64,000 bases of DNA from Marinomonas posidonica IVIA-Po-181 (GCF_000214215.1 NC_015559.1:2219001-2283000); one strand, 5' to 3'. Positions 44,695-55,339 are shown, counted from the stretch's first letter. Notes: generated by a model from the sequence alone, not told the origin. Numbers and translations are program-made.

Positions 44695-46863
44695 TTAAGG
44701 CACAGATTTATGTTTAATAAGATAGCACTGGTGAATCTTATTATTACGCTCAAAATCCGGATCCAATGTAGAACGTGTAATGTCCTGTACGTCAAATTCA
44801 CTCATGAGGTCCTCATCCAAACGAAAACGGCGGTAATTATTGGAGAAAATAAGCTCGCCTGTAGTCGCCAGTCTGGCCATTGCCAACCTAACCAAATCGC
44901 CATGATCCCGCTGAATATCTAGCACATCCGCCATTTTCTTTGAGTTAGAAAATGTTGGTGGGTCCATAAAAATCAAATCGAATTCGTCACGACTCTGCTT
45001 TAACCACTCAAAACAATCTGCTCGCACCACAGCGTGATCTCGCTCTGAAAATTCATTTAGCTCGATATTACGACGTGCCCAGTCTGTATAGGTGTTTGAC
45101 ATATCAACACTTAACGTCGTCAAGGCACCACCTTGACCAGCATGAACAGACGCCGAAGCGGTATAACAAAATAGATTTAAGAAACGCACACCATCGGCTT
45201 TCTGTTGAATCAATTTACGAACCGGTCGATGGTCTAAAAACAACCCAGTGTCTAAATAATCTTTGAGATTCACAATAAAGTCACAACCGTATTCTTCTAC
45301 AATCATTTCATGTTGTGATTGATCCAGCTTTTCATACTGGCCTTTACCCGCCTGACGCTGACGATGTTTTACCACCACGTTCGATTCCGCTATGTTCAAT
45401 GCGTTCGGGATCGCGGACACCACTTCGAATAAGCGTTGCTTAGCCTTTTCTGGGTCAACACTTTTTGGCGCTTGGTATTCTTGTACATGAGCCCAGTCGT
45501 TATACAAGTCAATAGCAACGGCATACTCAGGCATATCTGCATCGTACACTCGAAAACATTGAATCTTGTTTTTGTCCGCCCATTTTTTCATTTTCTTCAG
45601 GTTTTTTTGCAAACGGTTCGCCACCATTTGCGCGCCTGGTGTCATCACAGATTGAGCCACCGCGTCCGCTTTAATATTGGCATCCGTCACTGGAAATTGA
45701 TAAGCGCGACACTCAATACCACCATTAATAACCCGTGTACTTTTTTCCGGACGAACAGGAATCTGACGAGCCAGATGATCATTACTGGTTAGCATCATAA
45801 ATGGCCAGCCATGAGCATGCTTCACGACCCATTCACCCAGTTGACGATATAAGGCAATCAATGCCATTTCATCCCCCAAACGCTCACCATAAGGAGGGTT
45901 CGTAATCACCAAGCCAGGTTGCGCTTCTTCAACAATGAATTCATGTTCCTGGAATGGCGACATACTCACATCAATAATGCCAGTCAAACCCGCTCGTTTG
46001 ATGTTTTCTCGTGCGGCGGCAATGGCTTTTTGCTCTCGGTCTGTCCCCTGAAAACGAATACCTAAACTTTCAGGATCTTTTTTACGATTTTTAGCAAAGT
46101 CATTTAACTGCTGCCACAAACGATGGTCGTGCTGCTTCCATCCCTTAAATCCCCAGTATTGACGACGCAAGCCAGGCGCGATATCCAATGACATCAATGC
46201 CGCCTCAACCAAAAATGTGCCCGAACCACACATGGGATCAATTAGCTGCTTCAGGTCTGAGTCAACGCCCCAGCCCGCCCTGAGTAGCAAACCCGCGGCT
46301 AAGTTTTCTTTTAATGGTGCCATTGCCCCTTGCTGACGATAACTGCGTCGATGCATACTCTCGCCTGACAAATCAATGCTTACCGTGACGACATCGCGTT
46401 TAATACGCACCGCAATGCGGACATCAGGTTGATTCTTCTCAACACTTGGACGCTCCCCTGTTTGAGCGACAAAGTAGTCCGCAATGGCATCTTTTGTTCT
46501 CACAGCACCAAACTGAGTGTTACGAATGTGATGGTTAGTGCCATGACAATCAATCGCAATGGTATTACTGACCAACAAATGCTGCGACCAATCAATCACC
46601 TTTACCCCATTATACAAATCGTCCGCTGATTCCATTTTAAATTGGGCGATGGGCAACATAACGCGAGTCCCAACACGGGACCAAAGACACGCTTTGTAGA
46701 TGCCTTCCAAGTCCGTTGTCAGTTTAACTTGCGCTTCACCTAAGCGAGTTTGTGTTAAGCCTTCAGCGTGCAGCTCTTTTTCAAGAACATTTTCCATGCC
46801 TATCGGACAGGTTATTTCTAGTGCGTACATAGCTTGTTCTGGTACTTCTGTGTTTGGGTTCAT
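44695..46863 (-). CDS. rlmL: Bifunctional 23S rRNA methyltransferase RlmKL
   Basis: The 722-residue protein combines a THUMP domain (about 50-165), an RlmL methyltransferase half with DPMCGSGTFLVEAAL and NPPYGER, and an RlmK half with NLFCYTASASVHAGQGG and MDPPTFSNSKKM. It makes m2G2445 and m7G2069 in 23S rRNA. Fusion of both halves in one chain is normal for gammaproteobacteria. It is the only gene of its unit. The annotated ATG at 46863 has a GTATTGA context rather than a strong ribosome site. Confidence 0.95.
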   Translation of the reverse strand: MNPNTEVPEQAMYALEITCPIGMENVLEKELHAEGLTQTRLGEAQVKLTTDLEGIYKACLWSRVGTRVMLPIAQFKMESADDLYNGVKVIDWSQHLLVSNTIAIDCHGTNHHIRNTQFGAVRTKDAIADYFVAQTGERPSVEKNQPDVRIAVRIKRDVVTVSIDLSGESMHRRSYRQQGAMAPLKENLAAGLLLRAGWGVDSDLKQLIDPMCGSGTFLVEAALMSLDIAPGLRRQYWGFKGWKQHDHRLWQQLNDFAKNRKKDPESLGIRFQGTDREQKAIAAARENIKRAGLTGIIDVSMSPFQEHEFIVEEAQPGLVITNPPYGERLGDEMALIALYRQLGEWVVKHAHGWPFMMLTSNDHLARQIPVRPEKSTRVINGGIECRAYQFPVTDANIKADAVAQSVMTPGAQMVANRLQKNLKKMKKWADKNKIQCFRVYDADMPEYAVAIDLYNDWAHVQEYQAPKSVDPEKAKQRLFEVVSAIPNALNIAESNVVVKHRQRQAGKGQYEKLDQSQHEMIVEEYGCDFIVNLKDYLDTGLFLDHRPVRKLIQQKADGVRFLNLFCYTASASVHAGQGGALTTLSVDMSNTYTDWARRNIELNEFSERDHAVVRADCFEWLKQSRDEFDLIFMDPPTFSNSKKMADVLDIQRDHGDLVRLAMARLATTGELIFSNNYRRFRLDEDLMSEFDVQDITRSTLDPDFERNNKIHQCYLIKHKSVP

Positions 46864-46918
46864 TAATCAATACTTTTGTTCAGTGTCATGACAATATGGT
46901 CAAGCCATAAATAAGAAA

Positions 46919-46937
46919 GGCGGGATCAAATCCCGCC
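46919..46937 (-). terminator. Hairpin after pyrD, likely terminator
   Basis: GGCGGGA and TCCCGCC form a 7-bp GC-rich stem around TCAAA. It lies downstream of pyrD on the minus strand, 52 bp from its stop codon; the following sequence is only moderately U-rich. Confidence 0.65.
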
Positions 46938-46988
46938 TTGGCATAAGGGCAACACTTTCGCCACTCATGCTGAATTATGTTTGGTCAA

Positions 46989-48029
46989 TCAGTTATTCAA
47001 ATCTCGCTCTCGATAATAAGCATCTGTACTAGCAATGGCCTCTTTAACCAATTCAGGTCCACGATAAATAAAGCCAGAATACATTTGTACTAATCGGGCC
47101 CCCGCTTGCAACTTCTCAACGGCATCCGCACCACTTGAAATACCACCAACACCAATAATAGGCAGAGTATCTTTCAGGTGTTCAGCCAACACTCGCACCA
47201 CATGAGTAGAGGCATCGCGTACTGGAGCACCGCTCAAACCACCCGCCTCTTCAGCAAAACGATGTCCGCTTACAGCATCACGCGACAAGGTTGTATTGGT
47301 TGCAATGATGCCGTCAACTTGTTGTTCAACCAAGGTATCGGCAACCAGTTTAATTTCATCGTCCGACATATCTGGCGCGATTTTTACCGCCAACGGAACG
47401 CGTTTGCCATTCTCATCTTGATAGCGATCTCGCGCTTCCACCAAAGGAGAGATCAATTCAGCAAGACTCTCACCAAATTGCAAACTACGCAGACCTGGCG
47501 TATTCGGAGAACTGATGTTCGCCGTAATATAATCCGCATAAGGTATCACCGCTTCCAAGCAAGCAAGATAATCGGCGGCCGCATCGTCAACCGAAGTACT
47601 GAGATTCTTGCCGATATTCACCCCTAACATACCAGGGTAACGATGCTTTTGAATACGCGAAACCAGATGATCGACACCCTTATTGTTAAACCCCATGCGG
47701 TTAATAATGGCATCGTGTTCAGGCAATCGAAATAAACGCGGTTTTGGGTTGCCTGCTTGGCCTTTCGGCGTCACTGTTCCGACTTCCACAAAACCAAACC
47801 CGCACGCACCAAGTGCCTCAAACGCATCCGCATTCTTATCTAAGCCTGCTGCTAACCCAACGGCGTTTGGAAAGCGTAAGCCCATCACATCCACCGGTTT
47901 CGTGGAGGGTAAGCTGGCAAAGAACTTATTCAAGCCCAATCGACTACTCGCTGCAAGCAAATCCAAAGACAGCTCATGAGACACTTCTGGGTCTAATTTA
48001 AACAATAGCGAGCGGGCAAACTGATACAT
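46989..48029 (-). CDS. pyrD: Dihydroorotate dehydrogenase (quinone), class 2
   Basis: The start at ATG 48029, eight bases after GGAG, is better than one 30 bases upstream and gives 346 residues. The protein has the class 2 layout: an N-terminal membrane-associating helix ([21 protein letters not shown], in part) and a TIM barrel with FMN and orotate motifs ([25 protein letters not shown] with the catalytic serine, ATNTTLSRD, and a late GGISSGADA). It oxidises dihydroorotate with quinone in pyrimidine synthesis. The DUF2835 gene lies 39 bp upstream on the same strand. Confidence 0.96.
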   Translation of the reverse strand: MYQFARSLLFKLDPEVSHELSLDLLAASSRLGLNKFFASLPSTKPVDVMGLRFPNAVGLAAGLDKNADAFEALGACGFGFVEVGTVTPKGQAGNPKPRLFRLPEHDAIINRMGFNNKGVDHLVSRIQKHRYPGMLGVNIGKNLSTSVDDAAADYLACLEAVIPYADYITANISSPNTPGLRSLQFGESLAELISPLVEARDRYQDENGKRVPLAVKIAPDMSDDEIKLVADTLVEQQVDGIIATNTTLSRDAVSGHRFAEEAGGLSGAPVRDASTHVVRVLAEHLKDTLPIIGVGGISSGADAVEKLQAGARLVQMYSGFIYRGPELVKEAIASTDAYYRERDLNN

Positions 48030-48068
48030 AAAAAAGCTCCTGAATGGGATCATCTGCAATGCTGGGTG

Positions 48069-48290
48069 TCATCTCAGTTTAGTCACACCCAGCAATTTAT
48101 TCCTATTATCAAATTCGACTTCAAACAGACCATAAATGCCTTGATGGGTAACAAAAGATTGAAAGGCCGACAAAGGTAATTGTACTTTACGTCCATCTAA
48201 GCTGCTTGCCACCAAATTCTTTGCCGCACCAGCATACATAGCTTTATACTTAAACGCAGGCAATGCCACATTTAATACAAGTTTCGCCAT
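48069..48290 (-). CDS. DUF2835 family protein
   Basis: The 73-residue protein matches DUF2835, a small family often adjacent to pyrD in marine gammaproteobacteria. It is basic and beta-rich, with FKYKAMYAGAAKNLVASSLDG and IYGLFEVEFD. It may be co-transcribed with pyrD (39 bp apart). No function is established. Confidence 0.8.
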   Translation of the reverse strand: MAKLVLNVALPAFKYKAMYAGAAKNLVASSLDGRKVQLPLSAFQSFVTHQGIYGLFEVEFDNRNKLLGVTKLR

Positions 48291-48419
48291 TATTTCGTCC
48301 TGCGCTTACATTACCCTTACAAAGTTCACTCTGTGCGTAAAGATTTGAATCCGATAAGATGGACACTATTATATGGCCTTCACACCCTTTTTGATAGAAG
48401 TATAAGGAATCTCAATTCG

Positions 48420-49388
48420 ATGGTAACTCTTGTTGAGCAATTAAAAGACCACCTCAATCAAGCCATTATTGGTCAGGAAGAATTAACGCACGAATTATTG
48501 GTCGCTCTCATCGCCAATGGCCACGTTCTTTTAGAGGGCCCACCAGGCATTGCCAAAACAACGGCAGCCAAGGCGTTGGCCAATACCATAGACAGTCGCT
48601 TCCAACGCATTCAGTTCACACCAGATCTGCTACCTGGAGACATAACGGGCTCCGACATTTACCAGCAAGAAACCGGACAGTTTAGTTTTGTTGCTGGACC
48701 GATAATGAATGACATAGTGTTAGCGGATGAAATCAACCGCGCCCCCGCAAAAGTACAATCCGCATTATTGGAAGCCATGGGAGAGAAACAAGTCACGGTT
48801 GGCAATCAAAGCTACTCACTACCCGCTTTGTTTTTTGTCATCGCCACGCAGAATCCAATTGAGCAAGAAGGTACCTACCCTCTTCCTGAAGCTCAACTCG
48901 ATCGCTTTATGATGAAAATCAACCTCAGCTATCCGAGCGCCAGCAGTGAATTAGAAGTATTACGTCTTGTTCGTCAACAAGACTTACACAAAACCACTAC
49001 CGACAGACCTCAAGCACTCTGTCATCCCGAACAGATATTAGCCTTACAACAGCAAGCACTTGGTTTATACATGTCTGAAAGTGTTGAGCAATACATTGTT
49101 CAGTTAGTGGTGGCGACACGCCAACCAGAGCTGTATCTTAGACAACAGGCTCAAGACTTGAAATTGATCGAATTTGGTGCCAGTCCACGAGGAACATTGG
49201 CATTAGATCGTTGCGCTCGCGCCAACGCACTGCTTAATGGTCGGGATTTCGTGACGCCTGACGATGTTCGACAAGTGGCCTTGCCAGTCCTCAGACATCG
49301 AATTATTACGTCATTTGAAGCCCAAGCCTCTGGCCTTTCGACAGACGATTTACTGAATCGCCTTATTAGCCATGTACCAGCCCTATGA
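48420..49388 (+). CDS. MoxR-type AAA+ ATPase of the Bat operon
   Basis: I choose ATG 48420, giving 322 residues, because a GTG at 48333 would add a poor N-terminal tail. The protein has Walker A (LLEGPPGIAKTT), Walker B with the LADEINRAP pattern and a sensor region (IATQNPIEQEGTYPLPEAQLDRF), which mark the MoxR family. These ATPases are chaperones for von Willebrand factor A proteins. It heads the operon MoxR-DUF58-DUF4381-BatA-BatB/C-BatD and would act with the VWA proteins below in the cell envelope stress function. Confidence 0.93.
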   Translation: MVTLVEQLKDHLNQAIIGQEELTHELLVALIANGHVLLEGPPGIAKTTAAKALANTIDSRFQRIQFTPDLLPGDITGSDIYQQETGQFSFVAGPIMNDIVLADEINRAPAKVQSALLEAMGEKQVTVGNQSYSLPALFFVIATQNPIEQEGTYPLPEAQLDRFMMKINLSYPSASSELEVLRLVRQQDLHKTTTDRPQALCHPEQILALQQQALGLYMSESVEQYIVQLVVATRQPELYLRQQAQDLKLIEFGASPRGTLALDRCARANALLNGRDFVTPDDVRQVALPVLRHRIITSFEAQASGLSTDDLLNRLISHVPAL

Positions 49389-49408
49389 TTAATCCAGTTT
49401 AAATTACT

Positions 49409-50320
49409 ATGAGTGGTCTTTTATCCCCTTCTTCACCTGAATTAAAAGAAGTTGATTTTGCCCAACTAGGGCATTACGCCAAACACCTTGGACGAGCACC
49501 ACGAGCAAAGCACTTCGCCCTAACCAGTGGCGAACGTCATGCTCATGTAAAAGGACAAGGGCTTGAAATGCTGGAGCTTCGTGCTTATCAAGCCAGTGAT
49601 GATTTACGCCATATCGATTGGCGAGTCACAGCGCGCACAGGACAAGCTCAGACCCGTCTCTATGCACAAGAGAATGAGCACCAAAGATTGCTGCTTATGG
49701 ATCTCTCAAACGAAGCGTATTTCGGCACAAAATACAGCTTTATTTCGACTCGTTTTGTTCAGTTGGCGGGGATTTTAGCTTGGCGCACAAAACAACAAGG
49801 CGACAAATTGGCCTATCGTCTGTGCTTTGGTGGCCAAGACATTTGGCAGCAGACAACGCCCCTGTTAGCAAAACTGTTCCAACCCTTATCGCAAGCCAGT
49901 TCAATAGGATCACGCGGTCATTCGGTGTCCTCGCTACAAATACTGTCGCCGAACCTGATCAGTCTAAAAGCACGCAACAAAGATGTGATCATTTTAACCG
50001 ATAAGCAACAACTCAGTCGGCCTGAAACTCTTTATTTAAAGCAACTAGCCCAACACAACAAGGTTTTTTGGGTGCAGATAGTAGACGCCAATACCTTTAA
50101 ACTCGCTCCGGGCCAATATCAGATTAAAAGCACCTCTGACGAGGCCCTAGTCAATATCAGTGAACGCAGTTCAACTCTGGCTCAGCAAGCTTTTCTAAGG
50201 CAAAATCAGCAGCTCAAGAAACAGCTCAATCAGCTTGATATCCAGCATCTGGTTTTCGACTTATCAGAGCCCCCCGAAAGCATCGCTCGATATTTACTGT
50301 CATTGGGAGCCATTGGATAA
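49409..50320 (+). CDS. DUF58 family protein
   Basis: The 303-residue protein has the DUF58 core motif (VKGQGLEMLELRAYQASDDLRHIDWRVTARTG, in part), where the RHIDWRVTART pattern is diagnostic. DUF58 proteins are MoxR partners with a degenerate VWA-like fold. It starts 20 bases after the MoxR stop codon, and its stop overlaps the next start by one base. No membrane segment or signal is present, and it is likely peripheral to the membrane complex. Confidence 0.93.
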   Translation: MSGLLSPSSPELKEVDFAQLGHYAKHLGRAPRAKHFALTSGERHAHVKGQGLEMLELRAYQASDDLRHIDWRVTARTGQAQTRLYAQENEHQRLLLMDLSNEAYFGTKYSFISTRFVQLAGILAWRTKQQGDKLAYRLCFGGQDIWQQTTPLLAKLFQPLSQASSIGSRGHSVSSLQILSPNLISLKARNKDVIILTDKQQLSRPETLYLKQLAQHNKVFWVQIVDANTFKLAPGQYQIKSTSDEALVNISERSSTLAQQAFLRQNQQLKKQLNQLDIQHLVFDLSEPPESIARYLLSLGAIG

Positions 50321-50793
50321 TGACCAAATCTACACCAATAGACTTACCCAACAAAGGCTATTTACTGCCCGATGCGGTTGCCATGTGGCCACCCGCTTGG
50401 TGGACTTGGCTTGTGCTTGCCATGCTCTGCATACTGTTAATTGGCACTCTATTAAAGCTATTAAAGCGTCATAAGAAGCGAGCCTATCGACGGGAAGCTC
50501 TGGGCATTTTAAAACAACAAACAAGCAACCAAATAGACAACAGCCATATTATTTTGTGTCACGAGCTGATTCGACGCTGCCTTATCAGTGCTGGCCAAGA
50601 ACAACAAGCGGCTTTAAGTAGCCGAGAGTTGATACCCTCTTTAGATCAGCATATGAGCAAAAAACACAACTTCGCTCAGCTTGGTGAAGCCTTTATCGTC
50701 GCACCATATCAAGCCAACACAAAAGTCAGTGCCAAAGAGATTCAGAAAATGCTAACAACAACTTGTTATTGGATAAGGAAGCACCATGCTTGA
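50320..50793 (+). CDS. DUF4381 family membrane protein
   Basis: The 157-residue protein has one membrane helix (about 20-50, PAWWTWLVLAMLCILLIGTL, with the typical ATG-proximal LPNKGYLLPDAVAMWPPAWW start in part) and a cytosolic helical tail. It fits DUF4381 of MoxR/Bat loci. Its start overlaps the DUF58 stop, and its last 8 bases overlap the BatA start, so synthesis is coupled. It may anchor the cytosolic partners to the membrane. Confidence 0.85.
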   Translation: MTKSTPIDLPNKGYLLPDAVAMWPPAWWTWLVLAMLCILLIGTLLKLLKRHKKRAYRREALGILKQQTSNQIDNSHIILCHELIRRCLISAGQEQQAALSSRELIPSLDQHMSKKHNFAQLGEAFIVAPYQANTKVSAKEIQKMLTTTCYWIRKHHA

Positions 50794-51784
50794 GCTTGTT
50801 TGGCCTTGGTTCCTTATTGCATTGCCCGTTCCATTATTGGCTCGCTGGCTGTCTAGCGCCAAACCAAACGGCGATGTTCTCTGGTGGGCGCAATCTCAAC
50901 ACTTTATTCAACACCAAGACAAGACCACAACGTCTGGTCAAGCCATCTTAGGAAAAAGCTTTTTATGGTTGGCTTGGTTACTGTTAGTCATGGCCATCAG
51001 TCGCCCCACTTGGGTTGGGGAACCCACGCAAGTGACGCCATCTGGACGCGATTTATTAATTGCCTTAGATTTATCAGGCAGCATGAAAATCACCGATATG
51101 ACACTCAACCAACAAACCGCTGATCGCTTACAAGCTGCCAAAGAGGTGCTTGCTGACTTTATAAAGAAACGTCGTGGCGATCGCATTGGCATCATCGTCT
51201 TTGGTACTAAAGCGTTTCTTCAGGCTCCTCTAAGCTTTGACACCAAAACCATTAATCAACTTGTACAAGAAGCTCAAATTGGTTTTGCTGGGCAAAGAAC
51301 CGCCATTGGTGATGCCATTGGTTTGGGCATTAAGCGCCTAGAAGACAAACCTTCCGATCAAAAAGTCTTGATTCTAATGACCGATGGCGCCAACACAGCG
51401 GGACGAGTTCAACCCAGCCAAGCCGCCGCATTTGCAGCCTCACAAGATGTCCGCATTCATACCATAGGGATTGGAGCAGACAGCATGTTGGTACGAGGTT
51501 TTTTTGGTCCAAAAGAAGTCAATCCATCCAGCGACCTTGATGAAGACTTATTAAAGGACATTGCCAAGCAAACAGGTGGCCAATATTTTCGCGCCAAAAG
51601 CACCGAAGATTTACAACACATCTATCAACAACTGGATGAAATGGAGCCAACCCCTTCGGAAGAGGTTTGGCAACGCCCTATAACCACGCTATTTCATTGG
51701 CTTGCCTTATTCGCCATTTTAAGTTTTACCGCTTCGTTCGCGCTTAATAAGAGATTCTATTTCAGTGTTAGGGAGCGAACATGA
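50786..51784 (+). CDS. batA: BatA-like von Willebrand factor A membrane protein
   Basis: The 332-residue protein has N-terminal membrane segments (about 5-20 and 58-75), a VWA domain with an intact MIDAS (Asp95, Ser97, Ser99 in DLSGSM; the distal Asp in LMTDGANTAG) and a C-terminal membrane helix (about 298-320). Bat proteins support tolerance to oxygen or other envelope stress in Bacteroides and Francisella-like systems. The coding region overlaps the genes on both sides (8 and 4 bases). Confidence 0.9.
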   Translation: MLELVWPWFLIALPVPLLARWLSSAKPNGDVLWWAQSQHFIQHQDKTTTSGQAILGKSFLWLAWLLLVMAISRPTWVGEPTQVTPSGRDLLIALDLSGSMKITDMTLNQQTADRLQAAKEVLADFIKKRRGDRIGIIVFGTKAFLQAPLSFDTKTINQLVQEAQIGFAGQRTAIGDAIGLGIKRLEDKPSDQKVLILMTDGANTAGRVQPSQAAAFAASQDVRIHTIGIGADSMLVRGFFGPKEVNPSSDLDEDLLKDIAKQTGGQYFRAKSTEDLQHIYQQLDEMEPTPSEEVWQRPITTLFHWLALFAILSFTASFALNKRFYFSVRERT

Positions 51785-53508
51785 CACTCTTCGATATTCT
51801 CCACTTTGAGCGACCATGGTGGCTCTTTTTTATTCCGATGACGCTATTATTGGCAATGCTCTTCGATAGCAAAAGAGCGCAACAAAAACAGTTAAACCAG
51901 TTGGTAGATGATCATTTACTACCCTATTTACAGGAAAGCTCTCCACAGCCTTCAATTAACAAATGGCTCGGCGTGATTTGCTTATCACTTTGCTGGATCG
52001 GCTTAACTGGAATCAGTTGGCAACAATCGCCTCATAAAATGTACATCAGCACTCAAAAAACCATCTTTGTTGTCGATCAATCTCTCTCCATGTACGCGAC
52101 GGACATCAAGCCCAATCGCCAAACACAATTAAAACAAACCGTCCGCGATATTCTAGAGTACAGCCAGGGTGGTGATATGGCATTGGTCGCCTATGCTGGA
52201 GACAGTTATGTCATTAGCCCATTTAGCCAAGACAAAGAGACCATCATACATTTCCTACTGGCTTTAGAACCCATTATCATGCCTGTCTATGGCAACCGTT
52301 TAAGTCAAGCCATTGAAACCGCCTTGACCTTAAACAAACCAACATCTCCCTTACACCTTATCGTCTTAACCGATGATCTTGCTGATAGAGATAAGAATGA
52401 CATTCCGGACCTGTTAGACGATCAAAATGTCAGATTGGACCTGATTGCCTTTGGTACAGATAAAGGCGGTCCAATCAAATTACCTAATGGCCGCATACTA
52501 AAAAAAGCGGGGCAGACCATCATTCCAAGCACACCATTAGCAGCATTAGAAGATTTCACTAATGACCTCGGCGGGCATTTTTACCATGGCCGCTTAAAGC
52601 AACTGGATTTGCAACAGATCAACCAAATCCAGCCACAACAAAGTCAAAATAAACAGGCCGATAACAAAAGCATCGTTTGGCAAGACCAAGGCCACTGGTT
52701 TGCTTTGCCCTTTTTAGTTTGGCTAGCTTATCAATTCCGTCGAGGCGTGCTTTTTCTTTTATTGATCGGCATTCTTTCCTCACCAAGCAAGCCATTGCAC
52801 GCCTCCCCTCTTGATTGGTTTAAAACATCAGACCAACAAGCACAACAGGCCGTAGATCAAGGCGATTGGCAAACCGCTGAAAAACTGTTTAAGCGGCCAG
52901 ACTGGCAAGCAGCCTCGTCATACGCACTGGAGAAATACGACCAGACCATTAAGCTATTAGAGCAAACAAATCGCAATGCCGCCGATAACTACAATCTAGG
53001 CAATGCCTATGCGCTTGCTGGCCAAACAGACAAAGCCATACAGTCTTATGAAAAAGCACTCGAGCAAGACCCAAAACTTACAGCAGCGAAAGAGAATCTC
53101 GACTATTTAAAGCAGCAACAAAAAGACCATCAACCACAACAAAAGACTAAAGCCCCTTCCCCTAAAAACGATCAACACCAAGGACAGGACAAACAAGAAA
53201 AATCATCTGATGGCGAAGAATCCACACCTCCAAACAACTCAAATGACACAAAAAAGTCTAACAAAACGAACGAAACACAAGACAAAGACAAATCACCAAA
53301 GGATAATGAACAATCAGAGACGGACAACAATCAGTCTGCTCAAGCAAATTCTCAGCAAAGCATGGAAAGCAAACAAGCTCTGGAACAGTGGTTACGTCAG
53401 ATCCAAGACGACCCAGGTACCTTACTACAGCGCAAGCTAGAGTATTTGCATCAAGAAAAACGTAATCAAAATCTATTATTGCAAGAGGATGGGATAAACC
53501 CATGGTAA
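51781..53508 (+). CDS. BatB/BatC-like fused VWA and TPR protein
   Basis: The 575-residue protein carries BatB features in its first half: membrane helices near 13-28, 60-80 and 300-330 and a VWA domain with MIDAS-type residues Asp99, Ser101, Ser103 (VVDQSLSM) and TDDLADRD. The second half is BatC-like: TPR repeats (about 375-450, NYNLGNAYALAGQTDKAIQSYEKALEQDP, in part) followed by a disordered Gln/Asp/Lys-rich tail. BatB and BatC are separate in Bacteroides, so this is a fusion. Its ends overlap the neighbouring genes by 4 and 7 bases. The tail lies in the periplasm or cytosol depending on topology, which I cannot fix. Confidence 0.88.
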   Translation: MTLFDILHFERPWWLFFIPMTLLLAMLFDSKRAQQKQLNQLVDDHLLPYLQESSPQPSINKWLGVICLSLCWIGLTGISWQQSPHKMYISTQKTIFVVDQSLSMYATDIKPNRQTQLKQTVRDILEYSQGGDMALVAYAGDSYVISPFSQDKETIIHFLLALEPIIMPVYGNRLSQAIETALTLNKPTSPLHLIVLTDDLADRDKNDIPDLLDDQNVRLDLIAFGTDKGGPIKLPNGRILKKAGQTIIPSTPLAALEDFTNDLGGHFYHGRLKQLDLQQINQIQPQQSQNKQADNKSIVWQDQGHWFALPFLVWLAYQFRRGVLFLLLIGILSSPSKPLHASPLDWFKTSDQQAQQAVDQGDWQTAEKLFKRPDWQAASSYALEKYDQTIKLLEQTNRNAADNYNLGNAYALAGQTDKAIQSYEKALEQDPKLTAAKENLDYLKQQQKDHQPQQKTKAPSPKNDQHQGQDKQEKSSDGEESTPPNNSNDTKKSNKTNETQDKDKSPKDNEQSETDNNQSAQANSQQSMESKQALEQWLRQIQDDPGTLLQRKLEYLHQEKRNQNLLLQEDGINPW

Positions 53509-55313
53509 GTCAGTCACAATTCACTTTATTCCAGTCACGCCTAAGATATGCATTGCAATCTTGTCTGGTCATAAGTCTGTTGATTGCCACCCCCTCACTT
53601 TATGCCGCCAGCGTAATTGCCAGTCTCAACAAAGACGTTGTTACTGAAAACTCACTCGTACAACTTACTCTGAGAGCCGATTTCAGCGACACGGGAAACG
53701 GCCCTGAACTGTCTCCCCTACAAAAGGATTTCGAAATCCTAGGAAAAAGCCAAAACAGTCAATTTAGTTTCAACCTTGGCACCACCAAAGCACTCAACTT
53801 CTGGGTGGTTTCATTAATGCCAAAATCGGTTGGCACCCTCGAAATTCCTCCCATTAAAATTGGTGAGCATCAGTCGCAAGCCATTAAATTACAGGTAAAA
53901 AGTGCCCCCCAACTATTGGATGACAATGGCAATCCACCTGTTATCATGAAACTACAGGCATCCGAAGTTGAGCCTTATCTACAACAACAAGTGATCTTAA
54001 GCGTTAAGCTCTATACTTCCGTTGCCTTACAAAACGCCAACCGCTCAGTGCCTGCTCAACCAAACCTAGTCATTGAACGCCTCATTGATGACCAAATGAA
54101 TTACGAAACCATCAATGGTACTCAATATCAGGTCATCACTCGCGAATACCTTAGCTTCCCTCAGCGCAGTGGCCCAATGACCATACCGCCGCAAAGCGTT
54201 CAAGCCATGATCAATACGTCTTCGGGACGTAAGCTCATCAAGGTACAAAGTGAACCACTAAATTTACAAGTTCTGCCCATTCCAGCCAGTTACACCGCCG
54301 ATTCTTGGCTACCCAGTGAAGCGGTAACGATAAGCACCAAACTCAGCGCCGCTACTGATGCCCCGAGAGTTGGCGACACCCTCATGTGGGATATCAATGT
54401 TCGTGCAAAAGGCTCATTACCTGAACAAATACCAACCTTGGATTTCAACAGCACCCGCCAATATAAGCTGTATCCTCAACCGCCTAAATTTAGCAATCAA
54501 AAAACGGCCATAGGCGTAACAGGGGAACAAAACATTCAGGTTGAAGTCGTGCCAACCGCTGAAGGCGAACTCGTTCTTCCGAACATCGACATTGCCTATT
54601 GGGATACAAAAACACGCCAGATTGCTCATGCCAGCGCCGCGACAAAAGGCATCGTTATTGCCGCTTTGCCGACAGGACAAGCCACAGCAAGTAAACCCAA
54701 TATAGATACCTCTCCATTACCTGCGCAACCGAGCTCCACCGCACCAATCTCTTTAGTAAAGAAACCTGAGTCGGAGAAACAACAAATACAAAATGAAGAA
54801 AAAGCCATTCCGCTAACATCCCAACAACAAGAAAACCTTCCCCTTTCATTTCGTGATTGGCTTATCTATGCTCTTTTGACCGTCGCAAGCCTACTGCTGC
54901 TAGCAGGCCTGTATAAGCGCTTCAAGAAATCAGAAACCGAACTATCAGCCGAAGCTCATGTGCCGACCTTGCAGGAATTTGCCCCTTTATCAACACCCGA
55001 TGAAGCAAGTGCCTTCAAGATTTTGATTCAATGCTGTCAGCAGAACCAACTTTCTGAATTACGCTCAAACCTGCTAGAATGGGCTCGCCATCGCTGGGGA
55101 GACCAAGAAATTCGCACACTGGATGACATTAAGCGATTAACCTCTGTACAGGTTACGCAATTATTAATGGAAGCCGAGCTGATGATGTACTCCAAGAATC
55201 CGATGCACCAATGGCAAGGCAATCCACTTGCTGACGCCCTTGAAGAGTACTCAAGTGGTCAAGCAAAGCCATCGCAAGCTAGTCAACTCAAGGCCCTATA
55301 CCCGAATTTTTAA
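53502..55313 (+). CDS. batD: BatD-like secreted/membrane protein
   Basis: The 603-residue protein has a signal peptide (about 20-36, ending in LYAAS), a long immunoglobulin-like beta-rich BatD domain (about 40-420) and a membrane helix (about 450-468) with a cytosolic helical tail. It fits BatD of aerotolerance loci. Its start overlaps the fused BatB/C stop. It likely extends into the periplasm and pairs with the VWA proteins. The following gene, a Dyp-type peroxidase, starts 26 bp later. Confidence 0.9.
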   Translation: MVSQSQFTLFQSRLRYALQSCLVISLLIATPSLYAASVIASLNKDVVTENSLVQLTLRADFSDTGNGPELSPLQKDFEILGKSQNSQFSFNLGTTKALNFWVVSLMPKSVGTLEIPPIKIGEHQSQAIKLQVKSAPQLLDDNGNPPVIMKLQASEVEPYLQQQVILSVKLYTSVALQNANRSVPAQPNLVIERLIDDQMNYETINGTQYQVITREYLSFPQRSGPMTIPPQSVQAMINTSSGRKLIKVQSEPLNLQVLPIPASYTADSWLPSEAVTISTKLSAATDAPRVGDTLMWDINVRAKGSLPEQIPTLDFNSTRQYKLYPQPPKFSNQKTAIGVTGEQNIQVEVVPTAEGELVLPNIDIAYWDTKTRQIAHASAATKGIVIAALPTGQATASKPNIDTSPLPAQPSSTAPISLVKKPESEKQQIQNEEKAIPLTSQQQENLPLSFRDWLIYALLTVASLLLLAGLYKRFKKSETELSAEAHVPTLQEFAPLSTPDEASAFKILIQCCQQNQLSELRSNLLEWARHRWGDQEIRTLDDIKRLTSVQVTQLLMEAELMMYSKNPMHQWQGNPLADALEEYSSGQAKPSQASQLKALYPNF

Positions 55314-55339
55314 AGTTAGACTTTCAAAGGAATAAAGAC